Shown: one piece after another, positions 7,998 through 17,730 of the stretch | Position numbering within the stretch: the first letter of the stretch is position 1 | Layout: each line of letters begins with the position of its first letter | Assembly: GCF_016405965.1 (NCBI RefSeq) | Contig: NZ_JAEFCD010000012.1 | Location: 56,904-120,903, forward strand | Source of the DNA: Alteromonas sp. IB21 | Lineage (GTDB): Bacteria > Pseudomonadota > Gammaproteobacteria > Enterobacterales > Alteromonadaceae | Direction of reading: 5' to 3' | Length of the DNA stretch: 64,000 nt | Notes under the pieces: generated by a model | Database searches by the model: none | Told to the model about the DNA's origin: nothing | Seen by the model: the letters and a program-made list of their open reading frames with translations, nothing else | Translations under genes and position numbers: made by a program

Positions 7998-10900
7998 ATG
8001 TTTACTAAAAAGAGAGTAGTGCGCGCAGCGTTACTTTTAGTAGGCGCTTATACACTTGCAGGATGCGGAGGTTCGGGCGTTGAGTCTGGAGCAAACGATT
8101 TACTTACCTGTGATGTGCCAAATGTTCCAAACGCAGCAGGTACGGCGTGTGAGCCGCCACCTCCTATTCAATGTGATGCACCGCTCGTTCCTAACGAAGC
8201 GAACGATGTCTGTGAAGCTGGTGCCGACCCAAGTCTTCCTGCACCTGTATTTACCCCGTCATCTAATCAAGCTGTGCTTTACTATAATCGCGCTGCAGTG
8301 GATGCGGATAACTCAAGCAACGACACTGCCTATGAAGGCTGGAGGCTACATACTTGGAACAACGATGAGTGTGATGCTTATGCCGACGCCGATACGGATT
8401 GGGCAAACGGTCGTATTCATAGCGGCATCGACCCAAACTACGGCGCTTATTGGATATTAGACCTCAAAGAAGGCTATGGAAGTTGTCATAACTTTATCAT
8501 TCACAAAGGCACCGATGATGCGGGTAAAGAAATGGGAGGCGGTGACTTCCAAGCTTCGCTGGTTCAAGAGGACAACACCTTTGTTCGCATGAACTTTACG
8601 CTTTCTGGTGAACCAACGATTTTCGAATTTCCAATTATGTCCCTTGGTCCACAGCCAGTCGATATAGAAGGCTTTGGTGCACATTGGTTAGACGCTAACA
8701 CCATTTTATGGGACGTGCCTGAAACCGTTGCTGAAGTTAAGCTGCACTACTCAGCTCAGGCTGACTTAGAGAGCACGCTAGAAGAGGGTATCAACGGGAC
8801 TGAAGTACCTCTAATGAGTACAACACTTACCGAAGAACAATCTGCTCGTGTACCGCATTTATCTTCTATGCAGGCATGGGAAGGCGAATGGTCGGTAGAA
8901 GACGCGAAAACCGTACTCACAACCCAGGCCGTTGTTGGTGGATATGATGCTGACGGTACACTAGTGGCAGCAACAGGTATCCAATTGGCAAATGCCATTG
9001 ACGCGCTGTATACGATGGGTGAAGACGATGCCGACGAAGCACAACTTGGCGGCATTTACACAGACGCAGGTATTACCGCTGCACTGTGGGCGCCTACTGC
9101 TTCGAGTGTCGACCTCTTGATTTACAACGATAACAAAACGTTAAGTCAGCGTATTGATATGACACGCGATGACATGTCAGGTGTATGGCGTTATGAAGGC
9201 GATATGTCGCTAGATCGCCAGCTTTATCGCTACGAGGTTACGGTATATCACCCTATCACAGGTAAAGTAGAAACACTGCTTGTAACAGATCCATACTCTG
9301 TGTCACTGAGCACGAACGGCCGTTTCTCTCGCTTTGTAAACCTAGCTGATGAAGATTTAAAACCTGAGGGATGGGATACTCATACTATTCCTACAGTTGA
9401 AAATTATGAAGACGCGGTAATTTATGAAGGGCACATACGAGACTTTAGTGTCCGCGATATGTCTACGTCTGAAGAAAATCGAGGTAAATACCTTGCTTTC
9501 ACCGAAGAAGGTACTGCGCCGGTCGAACACCTTAAAAAGCTAGTTGAGGCAGGGCTTACCTATTTTCATATTCTACCGGCAAACGACATAGCAACCATCG
9601 ATGAAGACCCAACTAACACTGTGGATTTGTACGATACGGTGGGCAAACTTTGTCGCCTAAATAGCAGTGCTGCAGTATGTGAAGAAGAAAACGCGAATAC
9701 ACTGTTAATCGACGTTTACAACTCTTATGACCCGTTATCGCAAGCGGGTAAAGCCCAGCAACTTACTAATGACTTACGCAATGTCGACACCTTTAACTGG
9801 GGTTATGACCCACATCACTTCAATTCCCCGGAAGGTAGCTATGCATCAAATGCAGAAGGCGTTGAGCGGATCGTAGAAATGCGCGCCATGATTCAAGCGC
9901 TTCATGAAATGGGCCTTAGGGTAGCTTTAGATGTGGTGTACAACCATACCAATGCGTCGGGCGTTTTTAGTAAGTCTGTTCTAGACAAAGCGGTGCCAGG
10001 GTATTACCACCGATACGAGGTAGATACGGGCGCTATTGTTCGTGAAACCTGTTGTGACGATACCGAACCGCGTAACGTCATGATGGAAGAGTTCATGAAA
10101 GACTCGCTACTAATGTGGACTGAGCATTATAAGTACGACTCTTTTCGCTTCGACATCATGAGCCAAGCGACAAAGGATACGATGGTACGCCTGCGTGATG
10201 CGGTTCAAGCTATCGACGAAGACAACTATTTTTATGGTGAAGGCTGGACCAAAATAGACCGCAATTACGAGCAGGCGAGTCAGTTGAATATGGCCGGTAC
10301 TGAGATAGGAACCTACAACGACCGAATTCGTGAAGCAATTCGCCAGGGCGCCATTTTCAGACCGGAAGATGACGGGCTGTTAAGTGCACAAGACCGTGTG
10401 AAAATGGGCATGATTGGTACGCTTAAAGACTATGTTTTAGAAACGTCTTCAGGCAGTGCTGGCGCAACCAGTAACTTAGGCGGCTATGCAGAAGACCCTG
10501 CCGATATCATTAACTATGTGTCTAAACATGATAACGAAACTTTGTGGGACCAATTAAATTACACACTTCCACAGGACATCACGCTTGAGCAGCGAGTACG
10601 CGCACAAAACGTGGCTATGGGTATCAACCTAGTGTCGCAAGGTATTCCATTTTTACAAATGGGCGGCGACATGCTTCGTTCTAAATCAATGGACAGAAAT
10701 ACTTACGACTCTGGTGACTGGTTTAACTATGTAGATTTTACCTACGAGACCAATAACTGGAACGTAGGCTTACCATTAGCACAAGACAATGAAGCCCGTT
10801 GGGAAGAAATGGGGGAGTTCATTTACAATCCGAATCGCGCGGCCTCAATGGCAGATATTATGTTTGCATCAGATGTATTCGCTGAGCTGCTAAACGTTAG

Positions 10901-12329
10901 GATGACCAGCCCATTGTTTAGATTGACCACTGCTAAAGACATCATCGACCGTATTGGTTTCCACAACATTGGTGCACGGCAACAGCGTGGTCTTATTGCG
11001 ATGAGTATCGACGATGGTGTTTCAGACAGCAGTGAAGTACCGCGTCAAGACTTAGATATGATGAATGATGCGGTAATGGTACTGGTTAACTCGGGTTACG
11101 AAGAGAAATCTATCACGGTTAACACAGCAACTGGCTTTTCCCTTCACGCTACCCAAATGAACTCAGTTGATGCTGCGGTACGCGGAGCAAGCTTTGTTGA
11201 GGGTGAAGACGGTAACGGCACCTTTACCGTACCTGCGCTTACCATTGCTGTATTTTTGAAACCGCAGTCTGGAGCCCAAGGTTATGGTCTATCAGCGTAT
11301 GCCACGTCTGGCGCACCTGTTGTAGTGCCTTACGGCGACACTGTAGCTTACCTTCGTGGAGACATGAACGGCTGGTCAACGGATGATGCATTTACTTATC
11401 AAGGTGACGGTGTATATACGGCTACTACTGCGCTTGAAGGCGGAGTAACTTATGGGTTCAAGTTTGCGTCTGAAGATTGGAGTACCGTGAACTTTGGTGC
11501 TGCAGATGGTGAAGCAGGTGCGGTAATTGCGGGTGAAGAAAAGGTTCTTGCGCGCACTAATACCAATCTTTCATTTACGCCAGCAACTAGCGCAACATAT
11601 TTGTTCACTGTTGACGCGTCTGACAGTGAAGCGCCGATCTTAATGATTGAGAACGAGGAGCCCTATGTTGGTACACCTGTGTATCTTCGTGGTGCAATGA
11701 ACGGGTGGGGGACAGACGAGGAGTTCAATTACCAAGGTGGTCGTATCTATACCTTTGCTCGAGATATTGAGCCTGGCACGTATGAGTTCAAAGTTGCATC
11801 TGAAGACTGGAGTACAGTAAATTTTGGTGCTATGTCTGCCGATGATGCCGATCGTACTTTGGCGCCAGGCCAAACTCTTGGTTTGGCTGCGACTAACGAC
11901 AACCTTGTTTTAAATATTGAAACGGCCGACCGCTATGTTTTTGTGTTCAATGTAACTGACACGGATGCACCGACAATAGGTGTGTTCAAAGAAGCGTTTT
12001 GGGGTGACACTCAAGTCTACATCCGTGGCGGCATGAACGGATGGGGTGCGGTCGATATGTTTGAGTATCAAGGAGAAGGTGTCTACACAGCTAACATTGA
12101 GTTGAGCGCAGGTAGCATCGAGTTCAAAGTTGCTTCTGAAGATTGGTCGACGGTAAACTTGGGTAATCCTAATGATGCCGCGAGTAACGTTGTCACCCCT
12201 GGCGAGCCAAAAATACTTGGAGGAAGCAATAACAATCTTATGATTGAAATTCCAGAATCAGGCCTTTATGAGTTCATGGTCTCAGGGCCAGATGGTAATG
12301 CTCCCACGTTAACGGTTACTAAAAAATAA
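7998..12329 (+). CDS. Pullulanase-type GH13 lipoprotein with three C-terminal repeat modules
   Basis: A very large (1443 residues) alpha-1,6-glucan debranching enzyme. The start is ATG 7998, with CAGGAG six bases upstream; the frame is open from 7911 but that part lacks a signal. A lipoprotein signal peptide with lipobox LAGC follows. Order: CBM41-like domain with GYGSCHNFIIHKG; CBM48-like domain with LWAPTASSVDLLIYND; then the GH13 barrel. Catalytic regions are VALDVVYNHT (about 642), FRFDIMS with nucleophile Asp near 719, YGEGW with acid/base Glu near 748, and SKHDNE near 844. The pullulanase hallmark FNWGYDP is near 600. After the barrel come three tandem units of about 112 residues (near 1116, 1228 and 1340), each with a YLRG.MNGW and ASEDWSTVN signature, probably starch-binding modules. 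It follows the receptor gene closely and is probably cotranscribed. Confidence 0.93.
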   Translation: MFTKKRVVRAALLLVGAYTLAGCGGSGVESGANDLLTCDVPNVPNAAGTACEPPPPIQCDAPLVPNEANDVCEAGADPSLPAPVFTPSSNQAVLYYNRAAVDADNSSNDTAYEGWRLHTWNNDECDAYADADTDWANGRIHSGIDPNYGAYWILDLKEGYGSCHNFIIHKGTDDAGKEMGGGDFQASLVQEDNTFVRMNFTLSGEPTIFEFPIMSLGPQPVDIEGFGAHWLDANTILWDVPETVAEVKLHYSAQADLESTLEEGINGTEVPLMSTTLTEEQSARVPHLSSMQAWEGEWSVEDAKTVLTTQAVVGGYDADGTLVAATGIQLANAIDALYTMGEDDADEAQLGGIYTDAGITAALWAPTASSVDLLIYNDNKTLSQRIDMTRDDMSGVWRYEGDMSLDRQLYRYEVTVYHPITGKVETLLVTDPYSVSLSTNGRFSRFVNLADEDLKPEGWDTHTIPTVENYEDAVIYEGHIRDFSVRDMSTSEENRGKYLAFTEEGTAPVEHLKKLVEAGLTYFHILPANDIATIDEDPTNTVDLYDTVGKLCRLNSSAAVCEEENANTLLIDVYNSYDPLSQAGKAQQLTNDLRNVDTFNWGYDPHHFNSPEGSYASNAEGVERIVEMRAMIQALHEMGLRVALDVVYNHTNASGVFSKSVLDKAVPGYYHRYEVDTGAIVRETCCDDTEPRNVMMEEFMKDSLLMWTEHYKYDSFRFDIMSQATKDTMVRLRDAVQAIDEDNYFYGEGWTKIDRNYEQASQLNMAGTEIGTYNDRIREAIRQGAIFRPEDDGLLSAQDRVKMGMIGTLKDYVLETSSGSAGATSNLGGYAEDPADIINYVSKHDNETLWDQLNYTLPQDITLEQRVRAQNVAMGINLVSQGIPFLQMGGDMLRSKSMDRNTYDSGDWFNYVDFTYETNNWNVGLPLAQDNEARWEEMGEFIYNPNRAASMADIMFASDVFAELLNVRMTSPLFRLTTAKDIIDRIGFHNIGARQQRGLIAMSIDDGVSDSSEVPRQDLDMMNDAVMVLVNSGYEEKSITVNTATGFSLHATQMNSVDAAVRGASFVEGEDGNGTFTVPALTIAVFLKPQSGAQGYGLSAYATSGAPVVVPYGDTVAYLRGDMNGWSTDDAFTYQGDGVYTATTALEGGVTYGFKFASEDWSTVNFGAADGEAGAVIAGEEKVLARTNTNLSFTPATSATYLFTVDASDSEAPILMIENEEPYVGTPVYLRGAMNGWGTDEEFNYQGGRIYTFARDIEPGTYEFKVASEDWSTVNFGAMSADDADRTLAPGQTLGLAATNDNLVLNIETADRYVFVFNVTDTDAPTIGVFKEAFWGDTQVYIRGGMNGWGAVDMFEYQGEGVYTANIELSAGSIEFKVASEDWSTVNLGNPNDAASNVVTPGEPKILGGSNNNLMIEIPESGLYEFMVSGPDGNAPTLTVTKK
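11335..12326 (+). repeat. Three tandem starch-binding-like modules within the pullulanase gene
   Basis: Three in-frame units of about 335 bp encode the pattern V.YLRG.MNGW..(x)..F.YQG.G.YT, then FK.ASEDWSTVN.G, then TN.NL, spaced about 112 residues apart. The protein motif is strongly kept while the third codon positions have drifted, so the duplication is not very recent. The aromatic-rich pattern suggests carbohydrate-binding beta-sandwich modules of the kind found in CBM48/SusE-like proteins; this is inference. Confidence 0.8.
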
Positions 12330-12374
12330 TCGTCTAAAGTAACACAACGTCGGTTTTTACTCACCGATTTAATA

Positions 12375-12402
12375 AAAACCGCGACCTAGTTCGCGGTTTT
12401 TT
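12375..12402 (+). terminator. Rho-independent terminator after the pullulanase gene
   Basis: AAAACCGCGA pairs with TCGCGGTTTT across a 6-base loop and runs into a T-tract. It closes the receptor-pullulanase transcription unit. Confidence 0.88.
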
Positions 12403-12506
12403 ACAGCGCCTAATTTTTTTGGCATATCTCTTGATGTTTTGAAAATGTATGACATATAAAGGTAGCCGTACCAGATGGTTGGCGTATTTCGTAAGGAGAT
12501 GAAAAC

Positions 12507-13367
12507 ATGAAAAAGGCATTAGTAGTAGAAGGTGGCGCGATGCGGGGAATTTTTGCTGCTGGGGTGCTCGATAAGTTCATGGAGCATGATTATCACCCTT
12601 TCGATTTTACACTCGGGGTCTCCGCAGGAGCGACTAATCTTTCTACCTATGTATCGAAAATGCATGGGCTAAGTAAAACAATCATCACTCAATACGCAAC
12701 AAAACGTGAATTCTTTAGTCCGCTTCGTTTCATCAAAGGTGGCCATATGACAGATGTCCATTGGTTGTGGCACCATTCAAAGCAAGCGATGAATATTCCC
12801 GCTCCCGGTGAAAAGAGCAGTATGCCGCTTTATGTGGGAATAACAAATGCTGAGACAGGCGAGTGCGAATATGTTCAAGCTACGAAAGATAACGTAGATG
12901 ACCTTATGGTGGCCTCTTGTGCACTACCTACCGCATACAGAGATGAAATATCAATAAATGGCGTTCGCTATTTAGATGGTGGCGTGGCTGATGCAATTCC
13001 CGCAATTCAAGCATACAAGATGGGGGCGAGGGATATTACTGTGATCCTTTCTCAGCCTCTAGGCTTCACCAAACCTGAAGTGAAGTCCGTTTGGTTAATA
13101 CAGAAAATGTATGGAAACCAGCCTGCCATACTAGACAAGATGCTTCAGCGAGCCGCTATCTACAATGAAACCCTCGATTTTCTGAATAATCCACCTGAAG
13201 ATTGTACGATTCGCGTCATTGCACCCGATGAAGCGTTCTGTGTAAAGCGCTTAACAATGGATAAGAAAAAACTACTGCGAGGTTATGGTCAGGGAAGGCG
13301 AATGGCTAGACGCTATCTAAAATCGGAAGAGGTCGCTATGAACGCAGGTGCGAAGCAGACTGCGTAA
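12507..13367 (+). CDS. Patatin-like phospholipase family protein (YjjU-like)
   Basis: A 286-residue cytoplasmic serine acyl-hydrolase of the patatin fold. The oxyanion-hole motif is GGAMRG near residue 9, the nucleophile elbow is GVSAG near residue 38, and the catalytic Asp lies in YLDGGVADAIP near residue 154; together these form the patatin Ser-Asp dyad. AAGGAG lies 8 bases before the ATG. There is no signal peptide. It is flanked by a terminator upstream and a long non-coding stretch downstream, so it is probably a single-gene unit and is not obviously part of the starch pathway despite its position. The lipid substrate is unknown. Confidence 0.88.
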   Translation: MKKALVVEGGAMRGIFAAGVLDKFMEHDYHPFDFTLGVSAGATNLSTYVSKMHGLSKTIITQYATKREFFSPLRFIKGGHMTDVHWLWHHSKQAMNIPAPGEKSSMPLYVGITNAETGECEYVQATKDNVDDLMVASCALPTAYRDEISINGVRYLDGGVADAIPAIQAYKMGARDITVILSQPLGFTKPEVKSVWLIQKMYGNQPAILDKMLQRAAIYNETLDFLNNPPEDCTIRVIAPDEAFCVKRLTMDKKKLLRGYGQGRRMARRYLKSEEVAMNAGAKQTA

Positions 13368-14055
13368 CGGCAACGCCTAGAAGTCTAACCTGTCCTCAAG
13401 TAAATGTATTAGTGTATGTTTTTCGCAACATTTACGCTTATATTTAAAAATAAAAGTGACAGCTCTAACTGGGATTTAGAAAATACAACGATTACAGCAA
13501 TTTACTGTGTTACAAATAGGCAACACTTCAATTTCTTAGGCCTCTCTATCTTTTCCCTCGTTTTAGGAATTAATAACTGTAAAAACGTTAAGTGTATTGA
13601 TGATTTTCAAATTGTGAGAAGTCTCATTTCCATTCTCCGTTCTTAACTAGCTGAAATACAGTTACTTTCACCATTTCCTATGATGTGTGTGTAAACTTTG
13701 CAGGTAATGTGCAATATTTTCACGGTTTTGGTGCGTAAATTGCTACTATTTATTTGTCGATAGTTATAAAACACCATACACAAAAAGCTAAAGCTCATAT
13801 CAGAAACGATAAATAAGATTTCACCTATACCACAAAAGATAAAAGTGAAAACGGCCCTTTTTGGCTAAAAGTCTGCGGCTTTTTGAATGCAAAACGTTGA
13901 TGATTTGATTAAATAAAAAATAGTCGGCAACGATAAACTTCACATTGAAATGTATATTAATTAATACTTAAGGCTATTTTTTGCCTTCGCATATAGCAGC
14001 TAGCTGTCGTTCGTGTCAGTATCCGAAAATAGAAAAAAACAAATAAAAATAAAAC
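13368..14055. other. 688-bp AT-rich gap without a convincing gene
   Basis: The stretch between the patatin gene and the RNA methyltransferase gene is strongly AT-rich. A 76-codon open frame at 13416-13646 has no ribosome-binding site, no recognisable motif and poor composition, so I do not call it. I see no tRNA, no repeat family and no strong terminator. A small stem (AAAAG / CTTTT at 13867-13884) and an AT-rich palindromic patch near 13950-13970 (TATATTAATTAATA) are the only structures noted. It could hold promoters or a small RNA. Confidence 0.5.
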
Positions 14056-14565
14056 GTGAATATAGCAAAACAAAAAATTTCAATCGGGCTTGTAAACCCA
14101 AAAAATCCGGTAAATGTTGCTTCGATATTGCGCGCGGCGGGTTGCTATGGGGTCTCCAGCGTTTTTTACACTGGTGAGCGTTATCGTTTTGCGAAAGACT
14201 TCAATGCGGACACTAAAGCGTTTCATAAGGTCATTCCTACTGTCGGCGTAGATTGCTTGCGCGATGTTGTACCTGAAGGCGCATCAGTAGTAGCGGTTGA
14301 ATTAGTCGAAGGCGCAACACCTTTACCTTCGTTCAATCACCCAGAAAATGCATTTTACTTGCTCGGTCCAGAAGACGGAAGTATTGGCGAAGACGAGCTG
14401 TCATGGTGTGACCATGTTGTATATGTACCAACTTACTCTTGCATGAACTTGGCAGCAACAGCCAATGTCTTGCTGTATGACCGACTTGCAAAGTCTGACT
14501 ACGTGAGCGGGGATGCGCTTATCAGACAGAGCAGAGATACGAATAATAAAACGAAAATTAGATAG
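14056..14565 (+). CDS. SPOUT-class (TrmH/SpoU family) RNA methyltransferase
   Basis: A 169-residue S-adenosylmethionine-dependent RNA 2'-O-methyltransferase of the SPOUT superfamily. It has the N-terminal motif VNPKNPVNVASILRAAGCYG and the two knot motifs LGPEDGSIGEDEL and VPTYSCMNLAATANVLLYDR that form the trefoil-knot cofactor site. It consists of the bare catalytic domain, without the extra RNA-binding domain of larger TrmH or RlmB proteins. The start is GTG 14056; no Shine-Dalgarno sequence is apparent, and no alternative start lies before the first conserved motif. The target RNA cannot be read from the sequence. Confidence 0.88.
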   Translation: MNIAKQKISIGLVNPKNPVNVASILRAAGCYGVSSVFYTGERYRFAKDFNADTKAFHKVIPTVGVDCLRDVVPEGASVVAVELVEGATPLPSFNHPENAFYLLGPEDGSIGEDELSWCDHVVYVPTYSCMNLAATANVLLYDRLAKSDYVSGDALIRQSRDTNNKTKIR

Positions 14566-14643
14566 ACGTTAACCAAAGGCTGTCGTTGCGACCAGGAAGT
14601 TACCCACAGGCCTAATAATAATATCCAATATCAGGGGAGCTTT

Positions 14644-15567
14644 GTGTTGAAAACAAGAGCAATGGACACGGTTCGTGCTTTAAATAGCACTGTGTCAAAT
14701 AAACTGAGACAACTGCCACGCCAGTTTACACGACTATTAACTCGTCCAATTTCACTTGAAGAAAGCATTTCTAATTTCTTTTTCAGTCGTTATGAACTCG
14801 TGATTGCAAATGAAGAAAGTGAAAAGCAGGTGAGTTATAAAACTCGTCATAAAGTATATTGTGAAGAAATGAAGTTTGAGAAACAAAATGCGACGGCGCT
14901 AGAGAAAGATAAATACGATGATCGTGCTATTAATTGTTATATAAAACATAAGTCTACAGGGGAGTGTGCGGGCACGATCAGATTAGTATTACCAACCAAC
15001 GCTGGGCTTTCACTTCCTCTCGAAGAGAAGTGTGCTGAAGCGTTTGAAAACGGCTCGTTGTTACCCTCTAATCTCGATCCACAGACTGTATGTGAAATAT
15101 CAAGGCTAGCTATCCCGCGAGAGTTTAGAGTGCGTCAAATGCGTACAAAAATTCTGCCCGCTGAGAAGCTAGAAAAAATTAAACAGAAAAAAAGCACGCC
15201 CTTTAACGTAGAGCATTTTCCTTACCTTTCCATCGCGCTGTACTTAATGGCAACGAGTGTTTGTCAACACCTTAACGTAGAGCATGCGTATGTGCTAATG
15301 GAGCCAAAGCTTGCAAGACGAATGAAAGCCTTCGGGATTAACTTTCATCCAGTAGGGGATGCCGTTGATTTTAAGGGGAAACGCATGCCTTATAGATTAT
15401 CATCACAGGTTTTATTAAAAGATTTGGCTAAGCCACTAAAGGGCTTTCACAAAAACATACACACAGAGCTTCACGCAAAGTTACAAGCTATCAGCGATGT
15501 ATCAACGCCAATCGTTCACACAGTACAACATACACAAAAACCTCAGCGTATAGCGCAAGCTGCCTAG
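14644..15567 (+). CDS. PEP-CTERM/exosortase-associated acyltransferase family protein
   Basis: A 307-residue protein resembling the GNAT-fold acyltransferases annotated as PEP-CTERM/exosortase system-associated (TIGR03694) and the related N-acyl amino acid / autoinducer synthases. Key parts are YKTRHKVYCEEMKFE, GECAGTIRLVLP and CEISRLAIPREFR, the last matching the family's SR-containing acyl-acceptor strand. An AGGGGAG element lies 4 bases before GTG 14644 and 7 bases before an in-frame TTG, so either may be the start. No exosortase or PEP-CTERM substrate gene is present in the window. The product is probably a small acylated molecule; this is inferred from the family. Confidence 0.75.
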   Translation: MLKTRAMDTVRALNSTVSNKLRQLPRQFTRLLTRPISLEESISNFFFSRYELVIANEESEKQVSYKTRHKVYCEEMKFEKQNATALEKDKYDDRAINCYIKHKSTGECAGTIRLVLPTNAGLSLPLEEKCAEAFENGSLLPSNLDPQTVCEISRLAIPREFRVRQMRTKILPAEKLEKIKQKKSTPFNVEHFPYLSIALYLMATSVCQHLNVEHAYVLMEPKLARRMKAFGINFHPVGDAVDFKGKRMPYRLSSQVLLKDLAKPLKGFHKNIHTELHAKLQAISDVSTPIVHTVQHTQKPQRIAQAA

Positions 15568-15593
15568 TGCGCTGTTGACCTTAGTCCAAACGG

Positions 15594-15617
15594 GCCGCCC
15601 TTACAGGCGGCTTTTTT
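15594..15617 (+). terminator. Rho-independent terminator
   Basis: GCCGCC pairs with GGCGGC across CTTACA and is followed by six T residues, just after the acyltransferase gene. Confidence 0.88.
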
Positions 15618-15622
15618 ATGTT

Positions 15623-15636
15623 TGAATACGTATGCA
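15623..15636 (+). promoter_or_regulatory. Putative LacI-family operator, site 2
   Basis: TGAATACGTATGCA, identical to the sites at 4741 and 17731, lies about 65-80 bases upstream of the amylase gene that begins at 15691 or 15700, directly after the preceding gene's terminator. The position fits an operator at or near the promoter. Confidence 0.72.
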
Positions 15637-15699
15637 TGTTTTTTAACATACATTTAACGCGTATCCTGTTGGCATTGCTTATTTTTTACAGTGAATACT

Positions 15700-17643
15700 A
15701 TGCCAAATATAAAGTTGGGTTTTTGTCTTAAGCCTTTGTCCGTTGCTATGCTTTCATTAGGTTTAGTTGCGTGTTCTGGGCCATCATCTTCTGTCGGTAG
15801 TCAGAAGGTTGAGGTCAAGGAGAATCAGCCTTTAACATCAAGGAAAAGTCGTGATATGTCAACGCTTACAGATAACATTGATAGGCAAGGTAAGCCTGTT
15901 GTTTACCAAGTTTTTACTCGATTATTTGGAAACACAAATTCAAATAACGAACCTTGGGGCACGATTGAGAAAAATGGCGTAGGTAAATTTAGTGATTTCA
16001 CGCCACAGGCACTCAACGCCATAAAGTCTCTGGGTACAAGCCATATTTGGTATACCGGTGTGCCGCACCATGCAGTTATTAATGACTACACAGATTACGG
16101 CATATCAAACGATGATCCTGATGTTGTTAAAGGCCGCGCTGGCTCGCCCTATGCAGTCAAAGATTATTACAACGTAAATCCTGACCTTGCCGATAACCCT
16201 GAAAAACGATTAGAAGAATTTGAAGCGTTAATTGAAAGGACGCATGCTGCGGGAATGAAAGTGATCATAGACATCGTGCCTAACCATGTTGCCCGTGACT
16301 ACCGTTCTCTCTCAGCGCCAGAAGGTGTGAGTGACTTTGGCGCTAACGATGACACTAATGTGGAATATGCCCGAGACAACAACTTCTACTATGTGGTTGG
16401 TGAGGCTTTTCAGGTGCCCAAAGCTGAAGGTTACCAACCCTTGGGTGGTGAAGTTCATCCATTATCTGATGGGAAGTTCAATGAGTATCCAGCTAAGTGG
16501 ACGGGCAACGGCGCTCGTGCGGCACAGCCAGATATAAATGACTGGTATGAAACAGTTAAGGTAAATTATGGTGTTAAGCCAGACGGCACTTATGATTTCC
16601 CGATTTTGCCTGATGAATACAGCGAAAAAACGTACGAAGAGCACGCAGCGTTTTGGGACGGTAAAGATCTCCCAGACTCGTGGTACAAATTCAGAGATAT
16701 CGCTCATTATTGGATTGATAAAGGGGTTGACGGCTTCCGTTACGATATGGCGGAAATGGTTCCAGTAGAGTTTTGGTCTTTCCTAAATAGCAGCATTAAG
16801 CAGAGGGCGCCTGATGCGTTTTTGCTAGCAGAAGTTTACCAGCCAGGTAAATATCGTGCTTATATCCAAAAAGGAAAAATGGACTACCTTTACGATAAAG
16901 TAGGCTTCTACGATACATTAAAAGCTATCATGCAGGGCAAGGGCGAAGTCAGTGAACTGGTTGCTGTGCATAAGGAAATCAGTGATATCGCGCCACATAT
17001 GCTGCACTTTTTGGAAAACCACGACGAACAACGTATTGCCAGCCCTGACTTTGCTGGAAGTGCTGAAAAAGGCAAGCCAGCGCTTGCAGTGAGTGCACTT
17101 ATCAGTAGTTCACCTACACTTCTTTATTTTGGTCAGGACGTGGGCGAAGACGGCAGCGAAGAAACAGGGTTTGGCGACCCAACACGCACATCAATTTTTG
17201 ATTACGTGGGGGTTCCTGCTCATCAGCGTTTTATGAACGATGGTAAATTTGATGGCGGGAAGTCGACCAAAAGTGAAAAAGAACTACATGACTTCTACAA
17301 AGACGTGATGGCCATTGCCGCTAATAATCCGGCAATTACAGGCGAATATCATAGCCTTCATGCGCTGAATTTAGACGTGAACAACTCGACGTATTCCGAG
17401 AAGCAGTTTGCTTTTGCGCGAATTAAAGATGAGCACGGTTTGTTAGTAATCTCTAATTTCGATGAAAATCCTACCGGTTTAATCAACCTCATCGTTCCCT
17501 CAGATTTAATTGGTAGCAGAGATGAAAGTATTGAGGTAAAAGCCTTACTTTCCCATGACGCACTAAACTTAGAAAAAGATGGCGTTAACTATCAAACAAC
17601 ATTGTCATTAGATGGATTAGAAACCAAGGTTTTTGCCTTCTAA
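15700..17643 (+). CDS. GH13 alpha-amylase family lipoprotein
   Basis: A 647-residue glycoside hydrolase of family 13 acting on alpha-glucans outside the cytoplasm. It begins with a lipoprotein signal peptide with lipobox LVAC. The four GH13 regions are all present: VIIDIVPNHV (I), GFRYDMAE with nucleophile Asp (II), LLAEVYQP with acid/base Glu (III) and FLENHDEQR (IV). YQVFTRLFGN marks the first barrel strand. I take ATG 15700; an in-frame GTG at 15691 would add three residues, and neither start has a clear ribosome-binding site. It has its own operator and terminator-bounded upstream region. The bond specificity (endo-amylase or maltogenic) cannot be decided from motifs. Confidence 0.9.
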   Translation: MPNIKLGFCLKPLSVAMLSLGLVACSGPSSSVGSQKVEVKENQPLTSRKSRDMSTLTDNIDRQGKPVVYQVFTRLFGNTNSNNEPWGTIEKNGVGKFSDFTPQALNAIKSLGTSHIWYTGVPHHAVINDYTDYGISNDDPDVVKGRAGSPYAVKDYYNVNPDLADNPEKRLEEFEALIERTHAAGMKVIIDIVPNHVARDYRSLSAPEGVSDFGANDDTNVEYARDNNFYYVVGEAFQVPKAEGYQPLGGEVHPLSDGKFNEYPAKWTGNGARAAQPDINDWYETVKVNYGVKPDGTYDFPILPDEYSEKTYEEHAAFWDGKDLPDSWYKFRDIAHYWIDKGVDGFRYDMAEMVPVEFWSFLNSSIKQRAPDAFLLAEVYQPGKYRAYIQKGKMDYLYDKVGFYDTLKAIMQGKGEVSELVAVHKEISDIAPHMLHFLENHDEQRIASPDFAGSAEKGKPALAVSALISSSPTLLYFGQDVGEDGSEETGFGDPTRTSIFDYVGVPAHQRFMNDGKFDGGKSTKSEKELHDFYKDVMAIAANNPAITGEYHSLHALNLDVNNSTYSEKQFAFARIKDEHGLLVISNFDENPTGLINLIVPSDLIGSRDESIEVKALLSHDALNLEKDGVNYQTTLSLDGLETKVFAF

Positions 17644-17730
17644 ATTTTCCTCTATTTACTGACACAGTAACTAACGACTTGCTTAGACTTTGTATACGCG
17701 AGGCACCCTATATTTTTCTTTGGTGTCTCG

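Noticed and set aside
13416..13646. 76-codon open frame after the patatin gene
   Set aside because: No ribosome-binding site, no motif, and AT-driven composition; it looks like a chance open frame in a non-coding stretch.
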